DNA of 64,000 bases, taken from Nephrocerus scutellatus (taxonomy: Eukaryota; Arthropoda; Insecta; Diptera; Pipunculidae). Below, piece by piece: positions 23,325-34,551 of the stretch. Positions within the stretch are counted from its first letter, which is position 1; the number at the start of each line of letters is the position of its first letter. The position numbers and the translations under genes were made by a program. A model generated the notes under the pieces. It was not told the DNA's origin. It saw only the letters and a list, made by a program, of their open reading frames with translations, and did no database searches. The stretch spans positions 81,843,267 through 81,907,266 of the forward strand of contig OX352761.1 in the NCBI GenBank assembly GCA_947095585.1, read 5' to 3'.

Positions 23325-23442
23325 TCGCATGAAATTCGGAATGTAGGACTAAGATGTGAAAAAAAGATTACTTCCTATGGAAATTCTGGAATATGATCAT
23401 TATTGTCTGGAATTTCTGGAACATAGAAACTTCTCAAGCGAT
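23325..23442 (+). repeat. A-tract monomer (GTGAAAAAAAG ... GAACATAGAAAC), 118 bp
   Basis: Example of a subclass in which CTATA after GTGA has become AAAAA (three substitutions), giving a seven-A run, followed here by GATTACTTCC instead of GATTTCTTCC. Its 3' end is almost always GAACATAGAAACTTCTC. The A-tract form with GATTTCTTCC is already present in block A (1293-1410). The A-tract plus GATTACTTCC combination appears only from about 23.3 kb rightward and is then very common, so it is a derived marker for the right two thirds of the window. Confidence 0.85.
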
Positions 23443-23584
23443 TCGCATGAAATTCGGAATGTAGGACTAAGATGTGACTATAAGATTTCTTCCTATGGAA
23501 ATTCTGGAATATGATCATTATGGTCTGGAATTTATAAGATTTCTTCCTATGGAAATTCTGGAATATGATCATTATTGTCTGGAA
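23443..23584 (+). repeat. Fused monomer pair (64-bp out-of-register deletion)
   Basis: GGAATTT (reference 85-91) is joined directly to ATAAGATTTC (from reference 38 of the next copy), losing 64 bp. Together with the following short-type ending, the two monomers occupy 142 bp. A sister junction at 24,261-24,401 occupies 141 bp and reads GGAATTTAAAGATTTC, 1 bp shorter. Confidence 0.9.
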
Positions 23585-23702
23585 TTTCATGAAATTCGGA
23601 ATGTAGCACTAAGATGTGACTATAAGATTTCTTGCTATGGAAATTCTGGAATATGATCATTATGGTCTGGAATTTCTGGAGCAAATCAATTTTTCCAGCG
23701 AT

Positions 23703-23788
23703 TCGCATGAAATTCGGAATGTATGTAAATTCTGGAATATGATCATTATGGTCTGGAATTTCTGGAGCAAATCAATTTTTCAAGCGAA
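23703..23788 (+). repeat. 86-bp monomer (32-bp deletion)
   Basis: GGAATGTATGTAAATTC joins reference base 20 or so to the CCTATGTAAATTC region, losing 32 bp. TA/TGTA is shared at the two ends, so a small microhomology may have guided the deletion. It is present only in the first member of the 818-bp duplication; the second member has full-length monomers at the equivalent place. Confidence 0.85.
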
Positions 23789-24401
23789 TCGCATGAAATT
23801 CGGAATGTAGGACTAAGATGTGAAAAAAAGATTACTTCCTATGGAAATTCTGGAATATGATCATTATTGTCTGGAATTTCTGGAACATAGAAACTTCTCA
23901 AGCGATTCGCATGAAATTCGGAATGTAGGACTAAGATGTGACTATAAGATTTCTTCCTATGGAAATTCTGGAATATGATCATTATTGTCTGGAATTTCTG
24001 GAGCAAATAAATTTTTCAAGCGATTCGCATGAAATTCGGAATGTAGGATTAAGATGTGACTATAAGATTTCTTCCTATGGAAATTCTGGAATATGATCAT
24101 TATGGTCTGGAATTTCTGGAGCAAATCAATTTTTCAAGCAAATCGCATGAAATTCGGAATGTAGGACTAAGATGTGACTATAAGATTACTTCCTATGGAA
24201 ATTCTGGAATATGATCATTAGTGTCTGGAATTTCTGGAACATAGAAACTTCTCAAGCGATTCGCATGAAATTCGGAATGTAGGACTAAGATGTGACTATA
24301 AGATTTCTTCCTATGGAAATTCTGGAATATGATCATTATGGTCTGGAATTTAAAGATTTCTTCCTATGGAAATTCTGGAATATGATCATTATTGTCTGGA
24401 A

Positions 24402-27400
24402 TTTCATGAAATTCGGAATGTAGCACTAAGATGTGACTATAAGATTTCTTGCTATGGAAATTCTGGAATATGATCATTATGGTCTGGAATTTCTGGAGCA
24501 AATCAATTTTTCCAGCGATTCGCATGAAATTCGGAATGTAGGACTAAGATGTGACTATAAGATTTCTTCCTATGGAAATTCTGGAATATGATCATTATTG
24601 TCTGGAATTTCTGGAACATAGCAACTTCTCAAGCGATTCGCATGAAATTCGGAATGTAGGACTAAGATGTGACTATAAGATTTCTTCCTATGGAAATTCT
24701 GGAATATGATCATTATGGTCTGAAATTTCTGGAGCAAATCAATTTTTCAAGCGATTCGCATTAAATTCGGAATGTAGGACTAAGATGTGACTATAAGATT
24801 TCTTCCTATGGAAATTCTGGAATATGATAATTATTGTCTGGAATTTCTGGAGCAAATAAAATTTTCAAGCGATTCGCATGAAATTCGGAATGTAGGATTA
24901 AGTTGTGACTATAAGATTTCTTCCTATGGAAATTCTGGAATATGATCATTATGGTCTGGAATTTCTGGAGCAAATCAAATTTTCAAGCGAATCGCATGAA
25001 ATTCGGAATGTAGGACTAAGATGTGAAAAAAAGATTACTTCCTATGGAAATTCTGGAATATGATCATTATTGTCTGGAATTTCTGGAACATAGAAACTTC
25101 TCAAGCGATTCGCATGAAATTCGGAATGTAGGACTAAGATGTGACTATAAGATTTCTTCCTATGGAAATTCTGGAATATGATCATTATGGTCTGGAATTT
25201 CTGGAGCAAATCAATTTTTCAAGCGATTCGCATGAAATTCGGAATGTAGGACTTAGATGTGACTATAAGATTTCTTCCTATGGAAATTCTGGAATATGAT
25301 CATTATTGTCTGGAATTTCTGGAACAAAGCAATTTATCAAGCGATTCGCATGAAATTCGGTATGTAGGACTAAGATGTGACTATAATATTTCTTCCTATG
25401 GAAATTCTGGAATATGATCATTATGGTCTGGAATTTCTGGAGCAAATCAATTTTTCAAGCTATTCGCATTAAATTCGGAATGTAGGACTAAGATGTGACT
25501 ATAAGATTTCTTCCTATGGAAATTCTGGAATATGATCATTATGGTCTGGAATTTCTGGAGCAAATCAATTTTTCAAGCGATTCGCATGAAATTCGGAATG
25601 TAGGACTAAGATGCGACTATAAGATTTCTTCCTATGGAAATTCTGGAATATGATCATTATTGTCTCGAATTTCATGAAATTCGGAATGTAGGACTAAGAT
25701 GTGACTATAAGATTTCTTGCTATGGAAATTCTGGAATATGATCATTATGGTCTGGAATTACTTGAGCAAATCAATTTTTCCAGCGATTCGCATGAAATTC
25801 GGAATGTAGGACTAAGATGTGACTATAAGATTTCTTGCTATGGAAATTCTGGAATATGATCATTATGGTCTGGAATTTCTGGAGCAAATCAATTTTTCAA
25901 GCGATTCGCATGAAATTCGGAATGTAGGACTAATATGTGACTATAAGATTTCTTCCTATGGAAATTCTGGAATATGATCATTATGGTCTGGAATTTCTGG
26001 AGCAAATCAATTTTTCAAGCGATTCGCATGAAATTCGGAATGTAGGACTAAGATGTGACTATAAGATTTCTTCCTATGGAAATTCTGGAATATGAACATT
26101 ATTGTCTGGAATTTCTGGAACATAGCAACTTCTCAAGCGATTCGCATGAAATTCGGAATGTAGGACTAAGATGTTAAAAAAAGATTACTTCCTATGGAAA
26201 TTCTGGAATATGATCATTATTGTCTGGAATTTCTGGAACATAGAAACTTCTCAAGCGATTCGCATGAAATTCGGAATGTAGGACTAAGATGTGACTATAA
26301 TATTTCTTCCTATGTAAATTCTGGAATATGATCATTATGGTCTGGAATTTCTGGAGCAAATCAATTTTTCAAGCGATTCGCATTAAATTCGGAATGTAGG
26401 ACTAAGATGTGACTATAAGATTTCTTCCTATGGAAAATGTGGAATATGATCATTATGGTCTGGAATTACTGGAGCAAATCAATTTTTCCAGCGATTCGCA
26501 TGAAATTCGGAATGTAGGACTAAGAGTTGACTATAAGATTTCTTCCCATGGAAATTCTGGAATATGATCATTATTGTCTGGAATTTCATGATATTCGGAA
26601 TGTAGGACTAAGATGTGACTATAAGATTTCTTGCTATGGAAATTCTGGAATATGATCATTATGGTCTGGAATTTTTGGAGCAAATCAATTTTTCCAGCGA
26701 TTCGCATGAAATTCGGAATGTAGGACTAAGATGTGACTATAAGATTTCTTCCTATGGAAATTCTGGAATATGATCATTATTGTCTGGAATTTCTGGAACA
26801 TAGCAACTTCTCAAGCGATTCGCATGAAATTCGGAATGTAGGACTAAGATGTGACTATAAGATTTCTTCCTATGGAAATTCTGGAATATGATCATTATGG
26901 TCTGAAATTTCTGGAGCAAATCAATTTTTCAAGCGATTCGCATGAGATTCGGAATGTAGGACTAAGATGTGACTATAAGATTTCTTCCTATGGAAATTCT
27001 GGAATATGATCATTATTGTCTGGAATTTCTGGAGCAAATAGATTTTTCAAGCGATTCGCATGAAATTCGGAATATAGGACTAAGATGTGACTATAAGATT
27101 TCTTCCTATGGAAATTCTGGAATATGATCATTATGGTCTGGAATTTCTGGAGCAAATCAATTTTTCAAGCGATTCGCATGAGATTCGGAATGTAGGACTA
27201 AGATGTGACTATAAGATTTCTTCCTATGGAAATTCTGGAATATGATCATTATTGTCTGAAATTTCTGGAGCAAATCAATTTTTCAAGCGATTCGCATGAA
27301 ATTCGGAATGTAGGACAAAGATGTGACTATAAGATTTCTTCCTATGGAAATTCTGGAATATGATCATTATGGTCTGGAATTTCTGGAGCAAATCAATTTT

Positions 27401-28677
27401 TCAAGCGATTCGCATGAAATTCGGAATGTAGGACTAAGATGTGACTATAAGATTTCTTCCTATGGAAATTCTGGAATATGATCATTATTGTCTGGAATTT
27501 CTGGGACAAAGCAAATTTTCAAGCGATTCGCATGGAATTCGGAATGTAGGACTAAGATGTGACTATAAGATTTCTTCCTATGGAAATTCTGGAATATGAT
27601 CATTATTGTCTGGAATTTCTGGAACAAAGCAATTTCTCAAGCGATTCGCATGAAATACGGAATGTAGGACTAAGATGTGACTATAAGATTTCTTCCTATG
27701 GAAATTCTGGTATATGATCATTATGGTCTGGAATTTCTGGAGCAAATCAAATTTTCAAGCGATTCGCATGAAATTCGGAATGTAGGACTAAGATGTGACT
27801 ATAAGATTTCTTCCTATGGAAATTCTGGAATATGATCATTATTGTCTGGAATTTCTGGAACAAAGCAACTTCTCAAGCGATTCGCATGAAATTCGGAATG
27901 TAGGACTAAGATGTGACTATAAGATTTCTTCTTATGGAAATTCTGGAATATGATCATTATGGTCTGGAATTTCTGGAGCAAATCAATTTTTCAAGCGATT
28001 CGCATGAAATTCGGAATGTAGGACATAAGATGTGACTATAAGATTTCTTCCTATGGAAATACTGGAATATGATCATTATTGTCTGGAATTTCTGGAACAA
28101 AGCAATTTCTCAAGCGATTCGCATGAAATTCGGAATGTAGGACTAAGTTGTGACTATAATATTTCTTCCTATGGAAATTCTGGAATGTGATCATTATGGT
28201 CTGGAATTTCTGGAGCAAATCAATTTTTCAAGCGATTCGCATTAAATTCGGAATGTAGGACTAAGATGTGAAAAAAAGATTTCTTCCTATGGAAATTCTG
28301 GAATATGATCATTATTGTCTGGAATTTCTGTAACAAAGCAATTTATCAAGCGATTCGCATGAAATTCGGAATGTAGGACTAAGATGTGACTATAATATTT
28401 CTTCCTATGTAAATTCTGGAATATGATCATTAGGGTCTGGAATTTCTGGAGCAAATCAAATTTTCAAGCGATTCGCATGAAATTAGGAATGTAGGAAAAG
28501 ATGTGACTATAAGATTTCTTCCTATGGAAATTCTGGAATATGATCATTATGGTCTGGAATTTCTGGAGCAAATCAATTTTTCAAGCGATTCGCATGAAAT
28601 TCGGAATGTAGGACTAAGATGTGACTATAAGATTTCTTCCTATGGAAATTCTGGAATATGATCATTATTGTCTGGAA
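24402..28677 (+). repeat. HOR D copy 1 (4,276 bp)
   Basis: Starts after the short monomer at 24399 and ends at the short monomer at 28675, with GTAGCACTAAG repeated at 24,421 and 28,697 (offset 4,276). The left 2 kb (to about 26,380) matches 28,678-30,650. The offset falls to 4,270 after the 6-bp deletion in copy 2 (TTACTTGAG at 25,758 and 30,028). Private variants include GATGCGACTATAAG (near 25,610), GGAAAATGTGGAATATG (near 26,435) and TAAGAGTTGAC (near 26,521). The right part (about 27.4-28.6 kb) resembles HOR C (21.4-22.6 kb) with one added monomer. Confidence 0.78.
25666..25683. other. 18-bp perfect palindrome at a short-monomer junction
   Basis: CGAATTTCATGAAATTCG, fully self-complementary. 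It arises where the usual CTGG before AATTTC has become CTCG. Other copies start at 29936, 31552, 34548, 36782, 42150, 42356, 43505, 46188, 49011, 50625, 51303, 53159 and 61042. While reading I saw CTCGAATTT only in short monomers, never before the full-length CTGGAGC continuation. A protein-binding or cruciform role is conjecture. Confidence 0.9.
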
Positions 28678-29149
28678 TTTCATGAAATTCGGAATGTAGC
28701 ACTAAGATGTGACTATAAGATTTCTTGCTATGGAAATTCTGGAATATGATCATTATGGTCTGGAATTTCTGGAGAAAATCAAATTTTCCAGCGATTCGCA
28801 TGAAATTCGGAATGTAGGACTAAGATGTGACTATAAGATTTCTTCCTATGGAAATTCTGGAATATGATCATTATTGTCTGGAATTTCTGGAACATAGCAA
28901 CTTCTCAAGCGATTCGCATGAAATTCGGAATGTAGGACTAAGATGTGATTATAAGATTTCTTCCTATGGAAATTCTGGAATATGATCATTATGGTCTGAA
29001 ATTTCTGGAGCAAATCAATTTTTCAAGCGATTCGCATTAAATTCGGAATGTAGGACTAAGATGTGACTATAAGATTTCTTCCTATGGAAATTCTGGAATA
29101 TGATCATTATTGTCTGGAATTTCTGGAGCAAATAAATTTTTCATGCGAT
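28119..29149 (+). repeat. HOR C-like segment, third partial copy
   Basis: Matches 22,057-23,088 at an offset of 6,062, dropping to 6,061 after a 1-bp loss (GTAGGAAAAGATG near 28,495). It contains the GGAATGTGATC marker at 28,182 and GTAGCACTAAG after the short monomer. It shows that HOR C and HOR D share an ancestor and that D includes a C-derived piece. Confidence 0.82.
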
Positions 29150-30647
29150 TCGCATGAAATCCGGAATGTAGGATTAAGATGTGACTATAAGATTTCTTCC
29201 TATGGAAATTCTGGAATATGATCATTATGGTCTGGAATTTCTGGAGCAAATCAATTTTTCAAGCGAATCGCATGAAATTCGGAATGTAGGACTAAGATGT
29301 GAAAAAAAGATTACTTCCTATGAAAATTCTGGAATATGATCATTATTGTCTGGAATTTCTGGAACATAGAAACTTCTCAAGCGATTCGCATGAAATTCGG
29401 AATGTAGGACTAAGATGTGACTATAAGATTTCTTCCTATGGAAATTCTGGAATATGATCATTATGGTCTGGAATTTCTGGAGCAAATCAATTTTTCAAGC
29501 GATTCGCATGAAATTCGGAATGTAGGACTTAGATGTGACTATAAGATTTCTTCCTATGGAAATTCTGGAATATGATCATTATTGTCTGGAATTTCTGGAA
29601 CAAAGCAATTTATCAAGCGATTCGCATGAAATTCGGAATGTAGGACTAAGATGTGACTATAATATTTCTTCCTATGGAAATTCTGGAATATGATCATTAT
29701 GGTCTGGAATTTCTGGAGCAAATCAATTTTTTAAGCGATTCGCATTAAATTCGGAATGTAGGATGTGACTATAAGATTTCTTCCTATGGAAATTCTGGAA
29801 TATGATCATTATGGTCTGGAATTTCTGGAGCAAATCAATTTTTCAAGCGATTCGCATGAAATTCGGAATGTAGGACTAAGATGTGACTATAAGATTTCTT
29901 CCTATGGAAATTCTGGAATATGATCATTATTGTCTCGAATTTCATGAAATTCGGAATGTAGGACTAAGATGTGACTATAAGATTTCTTGCTATGGAAATT
30001 CTGGAATATGATCATTATGGTCTGGAATTACTTGAGCAAATAAATTTTTCCAGCGATTCGCATGAAATTCGGAATGTAGGACTAAGATGTGACTATAAGA
30101 TTTCTTGCTATGGAAATTCTGGAATATAATCATTATGGTCTGGAATTTCTGGAGCAAATCAATTTTTCAAGCGATTCGCATGAAATTAGGAATGTAGGAC
30201 TAAGATGTGACTACAAGATTTCTTCCTATGGAAATTCTGGAATATGATCATTATGGTCTGGAATTTCTGGAGCAAATCAATTTTTCAAGCGATTCGCATG
30301 AAATTCGGAATGTAGGACTAAGATGTGACTATAAGATTTCTTCCTATGGAAATTCTGGAATATGATCATTATTGTCTGGAATTTCTGGAACGTAGCAACT
30401 TCTCAAGCTATTCGCATGAAATTCGGAATGAAGGACTAAGATGTGAAAAAAAGATTACTTCCTATGGAAATTCTGGAATATGATCATTATTGTCTGGAAT
30501 TTCTGGAACAAAGAAACTTCTCAAGCGATTCGCATGAAATTCGGAATGTAGGACTAAGATGTGACTATAATATTTCTTCCTATGGAAATTCTGGAATATG
30601 ATCATTATGGTCTGGAATTTCTGGAGCAAATCAATTTTTCAAGCGAA
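28678..30647 (+). repeat. HOR D copy 2 (partial, about 1.97 kb)
   Basis: Collinear with 24,402-26,380. It carries GATTCGCATGAAATCCGG after TCATGCG (29,141), the 112-bp monomer, the TTACTTGAGC marker (30,028), GACTACAAG, GAACGTAGCAAC and GAAGGACTAAG. It ends at GCGAATCGCATG near 30,648, where a 1,616-bp tandem copy begins to overlap. Confidence 0.8.
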
Positions 30648-30765
30648 TCGCATGAAATTCGGAATGTAGGACTAAGATGTGAAAAAAAGCTTACTTCCTA
30701 TGAAAATTCTGGAATATGATCATTATTGTCTGGAATTTCTGGAGCAAATAAATTTTTCATGCGAT
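29150..30765 (+). repeat. 1,616-bp tandem duplication, member 1
   Basis: Length equals 12x118 + 88 + 112. Markers recur at exactly +1,616: TCATGCG (29,141 and 30,757), GTAGGATGTG (29,758 and 31,374), GAATATAATC, GACTACAAG, GAACGTAGCAAC and GAATGAAGG. The members look identical by eye over most of the length, including rare single-base variants, so this is among the youngest duplications in the window. Confidence 0.9.
29740..29851 (+). repeat. 112-bp monomer (6-bp deletion)
   Basis: GTAGGATGTGAC replaces GTAGGACTAAGATGTGAC. GGA and AGATG share short homology at the lost segment. The second copy is at 31356-31467; both are in the 1,616-bp duplication. Confidence 0.9.
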
Positions 30766-32190
30766 TCGCATGAAATCCGGAATGTAGGATTAAGATGTGA
30801 CTATAAGATTTCTTCCTATGGAAATTCTGGAATATGATCATTATGGTCTGGAATTTCTGGAGCAAATCAATTTTTCAAGCGAATCGCATGAAATTCGGAA
30901 TGTAGGACTAAGATGTGAAAAAAAGATTACTTCCTATGAAAATTCTGGAATATGATCATTATTGTCTGGAATTTCTGGAACATAGAAACTTCTCAAGCGA
31001 TTCGCATGAAATTCGGAATGTAGGACTAAGATGTGACTATAAGATTTCTTCCTATGGAAATTCTGGAATATGATCATTATGGTCTGGAATTTCTGGAGCA
31101 AATCAATTTTTCAAGCGATTCGCATGAAATTCGGAATGTAGGACTTAGATGTGACTATAAGATTTCTTCCTATGGAAATTCTGGAATATGATCATTATTG
31201 TCTGGAATTTCTGGAACAAAGCAATTTATCAAGCGATTCGCATGAAATTCGGAATGTAGGACTAAGATGTGACTATAATATTTCTTCCTATGGAAATTCT
31301 GGAATATGATCATTATGGTCTGGAATTTCTGGAGCAAATCAATTTTTTAAGCGATTCGCATTAAATTCGGAATGTAGGATGTGACTATAAGATTTCTTCC
31401 TATGGAAATTCTGGAATATGATCATTATGGTCTGGAATTTCTGGAGCAAATCAATTTTTCAAGCGATTCGCATGAAATTCGGAATGTAGGACTAAGATGT
31501 GACTATAAGATTTCTTCCTATGGAAATTCTGGAATATGATCATTATTGTCTCGAATTTCATGAAATTCGGAATGTAGGACTAAGATGTGACTATAAGATT
31601 TCTTGCTATGGAAATTCTGGAATATGATCATTATGGTCTGGAATTACTTGAGCAAATAAATTTTTCCAGCGATTCGCATGAAATTCGGAATGTAGGACTA
31701 AGATGTGACTATAAGATTTCTTGCTATGGAAATTCTGGAATATAATCATTATGGTCTGGAATTTCTGGAGCAAATCAATTTTTCAAGCGATTCGCATGAA
31801 ATTAGGAATGTAGGACTAAGATGTGACTACAAGATTTCTTCCTATGGAAATTCTGGAATATGATCATTATGGTCTGGAATTTCTGGAGCAAATCAATTTT
31901 TCAAGCGATTCGCATGAAATTCGGAATGTAGGACTAAGATGTGACTATAAGATTTCTTCCTATGGAAATTCTGGAATATGATCATTATTGTCTGGAATTT
32001 CTGGAACGTAGCAACTTCTCAAGCTATTCGCATGAAATTCGGAATGAAGGACTAAGATGTGAAAAAAAGATTACTTCCTATGGAAATTCTGGAATATGAT
32101 CATTATTGTCTGGAATTTCTGGAACAAAGAAACTTCTCAAGCGATTCGCATGAAATTCGGAATGTAGGACTAAGATGTGACTATAATATT
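30766..32190 (+). repeat. 1,616-bp tandem duplication, member 2 (partial)
   Basis: Second member. It follows member 1 until about 32,190, where CCTATGTAAATTC and ATTGACTGG replace member 1's CCTATGGAAATTC and GGTCTGG. The junction monomer between members (30,648-30,765) carries the private GAAAAAAAGCTTAC, an A-tract variant. Confidence 0.88.
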
Positions 32191-32263
32191 TCTTCCTATG
32201 TAAATTCTGGAATATGATCATTATTGACTGGAATTTCTGGAACAAAGCAATTTATCAAGCGAT

Positions 32264-32340
32264 TCGCATAAAATATGGAAATTCTGGAATATGATCATTA
32301 TTGTCTGGAATTTCTGGAACATAGCAACTTCTCAAGCTAT
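32264..32340 (+). repeat. 77-bp hybrid monomer, deletion scar
   Basis: GCATAAAAT (reference to about base 11) joins ATGGAAATTC (from reference 53), losing 41 bp within the monomer. Sequence to its left matches about 42.2-43.07 kb at an offset of 10,804 (short junction 31553 against 42357; GACTAC 31,825 against 42,629). Sequence to its right matches at 11,640 (CTCTGG 32,421 against 44,061). The 836-bp change in offset equals 41 bp plus 5x118 + 117 + 88, so this junction is the scar of an 836-bp deletion. Confidence 0.88.
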
Positions 32341-34551
32341 TCGCATGAAATTCGGAATGAAGGACTAAGATGTGAAAAAAAGATTACTTCCTATGGAAAT
32401 TCTGGAATATGATCATTATTCTCTGGAATTTCTGGAACATAAAAACTTCTCAAGCGATTCGCATGAAATTCGGAATGTAGGACTAAGATGTGACTATAAT
32501 ATTTCTTCCTATGTAAATTCTGGAATATGATCATTATTGACTGGAATTTCTGGAACAAAGCAATTTATCAAGCGATTCGCATGAAATTCGGAATGTAGGA
32601 CTAAGATGTGACTATAAGATTTCTTCCTATGGAAATTCTGGAATATGATCATTATGGTCTGAAATTTCTGGAGCAAATCAATTTTTCAAGCGATTCGCAT
32701 TAAATTCGGAATGTAGGACTAAGATGTGACTATAAAATTTCTTCCTATGGAAATTCTGGAATATGATCATTATTGTCTGGAATTTCTGGAGCAAATAAAT
32801 TTTTCAAGCGATTCGCATGAAATTCGGAATGTAGGATTAAGATGTGACTATAAGATTTCTTCCTATGGAAATTCTGGAATATGATCATTATGGTCTGGAA
32901 TTTCTGGAGCAAATCAATTTTTCAAGCGAATCGCATGAAATTCGGAATGTAGGACTAAGATGTGAAAAAAAGATTACTTCCTATGGAAATTCTGGAATAT
33001 GATCATTATTGTCTGGAATTTCTGGAACATAGAAACTTCTCAAGCGATTCACATGAAATTCGGAATGTAGGACTAAGATGTGACTATAAGATTTCTTCCT
33101 ATGGAAATTCTGGAATATGATCATTATGGTCTGGAATTTCTGGAGCAAATCCATTTTTCAAGCGATTCGCATGAAATTCGGAATGTAGGACTTAGATGTG
33201 ACTATAAGATTTCTTCCTATGGAAATTCTGGAATATGATCATTATTGTCTGGAATTTCAGGAACAAAGCAATTTTTCAAGCGATTCGCATGAAATTCGGA
33301 ATGTAGGACTAAGATGTGACTATAATATTTCTTCCTATGGAAATTCTGGAATATGATCATTATGGTCTGGAATTTCTGGAGCAAATCAATTTTTCAAGCG
33401 ATTCGCATTAAATTCGGAATGTAGGACTAAGATGTGACTATAAGATTTCTTGCTATGGAAATTCTGGAATATGATCATTATGGTCTGGAATTACTTGAGC
33501 AAATAAATTTTTCCAGCGATTCGCATGAAATTCGGAATGTAGGACTAAGATGTGACTATAAGATTTCTTGCTATGGAAATTCTGGAATATGATCATTATG
33601 GTCTGGAATTTCTGGAGCAAATCAATTTTTCAAGCGATTCGCATGAAATTAGGAATGTAGGACTAAGATGTGACTACAAGATTTCTTCCTATGGAAATTC
33701 TGGAATATGATCATTATGGTCTGGAATTTCTGGAGCAAATCAATTTTTCAAGCGATTCGCATGAAATTCGGAATGTAGGACTAAGATGTGACTATAAGAT
33801 TTCTTCCTATGGAAATTCTGGAATATGATCATTATTGTCTGGAATTTCTGGAACGTAGCAACTTCTCAAGCTATTCGCATGAAATTCGGAATGAAGGACT
33901 AAGATGTGAAAAAAAGATTACTTCCTATGGAAATTCTGGAATATGATCATTATTGTCTGGAATTTCTGGAACAAAGAAACTTCTCAAGCGATTCGCATGA
34001 AATTCGGAATGTAGGACTAAGATGTGACTATAATATTTCTTCCTATGTAAATTCTGGAATATGATCATTATTGACTGGAATTTCTGGAACAAAGCAATTT
34101 ATCAAGCGATTCGCATAAAATTCGGAATGTAGGACTAAGATGTGACTATAAGATTTCTTCCTATGGAAATTCTGGAATATGATCATTATGGTCTGAAATT
34201 TCTGGAGCAAATCAATTTTTCAAGCGATTCGCATTAAATTCGGAATGTAGTACTAAGATGTGACTATAAGATTTCTTCCTATGGAAATTCTGGAATATGA
34301 TCATTATTGTCTGGAATTTCTGGAGCAAATAAATTTATCAAGCGATTCGCATGAAATTCGGAATGTAGGACTAAGATGTGACTATAATATTTCTTCCTAT
34401 GGAAATTCTGGAATATGATCATTATGGTCTGGAATTTCTGGAGCAAATAAATTTTTAAGCGATTCGCATTAAATTCGGAAAGTAGGACTAAGATGTGACT
34501 ATAAGATTTCTTCCTAGGGAAATTCTGGAATATGATCATTATGGTCTCGAA

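Larger units (their letters stand above)
23089..24401 (+). repeat. Rearranged cluster with an 818-bp duplication
   Basis: Two successive stretches share markers 818 bp apart: CAAGCAAATCGC at 23,321 and 24,139, and GGAATTTATAAG at about 23,529 against GGAATTTAAAG at about 24,347. The 818 bp is accounted for by 5x118 + 88 + 86 + 54, where 54 is the net length of the fused monomer. This is the densest set of out-of-register junctions in the window and separates HOR C from HOR D. Confidence 0.82.

Noticed and set aside
23500..24400. Inserted mobile element at the irregular 23.5-24.4 kb cluster
   Set aside because: Every base can be assigned to the 118-bp monomer with deletions. There is no foreign sequence, terminal inverted repeat or target-site duplication.
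32260..32290. Junction with unique sequence at GCATAAAATATGGAAATTC
   Set aside because: It looked foreign at first but is two monomer parts joined with a 41-bp loss; it is reported as a deletion scar instead.
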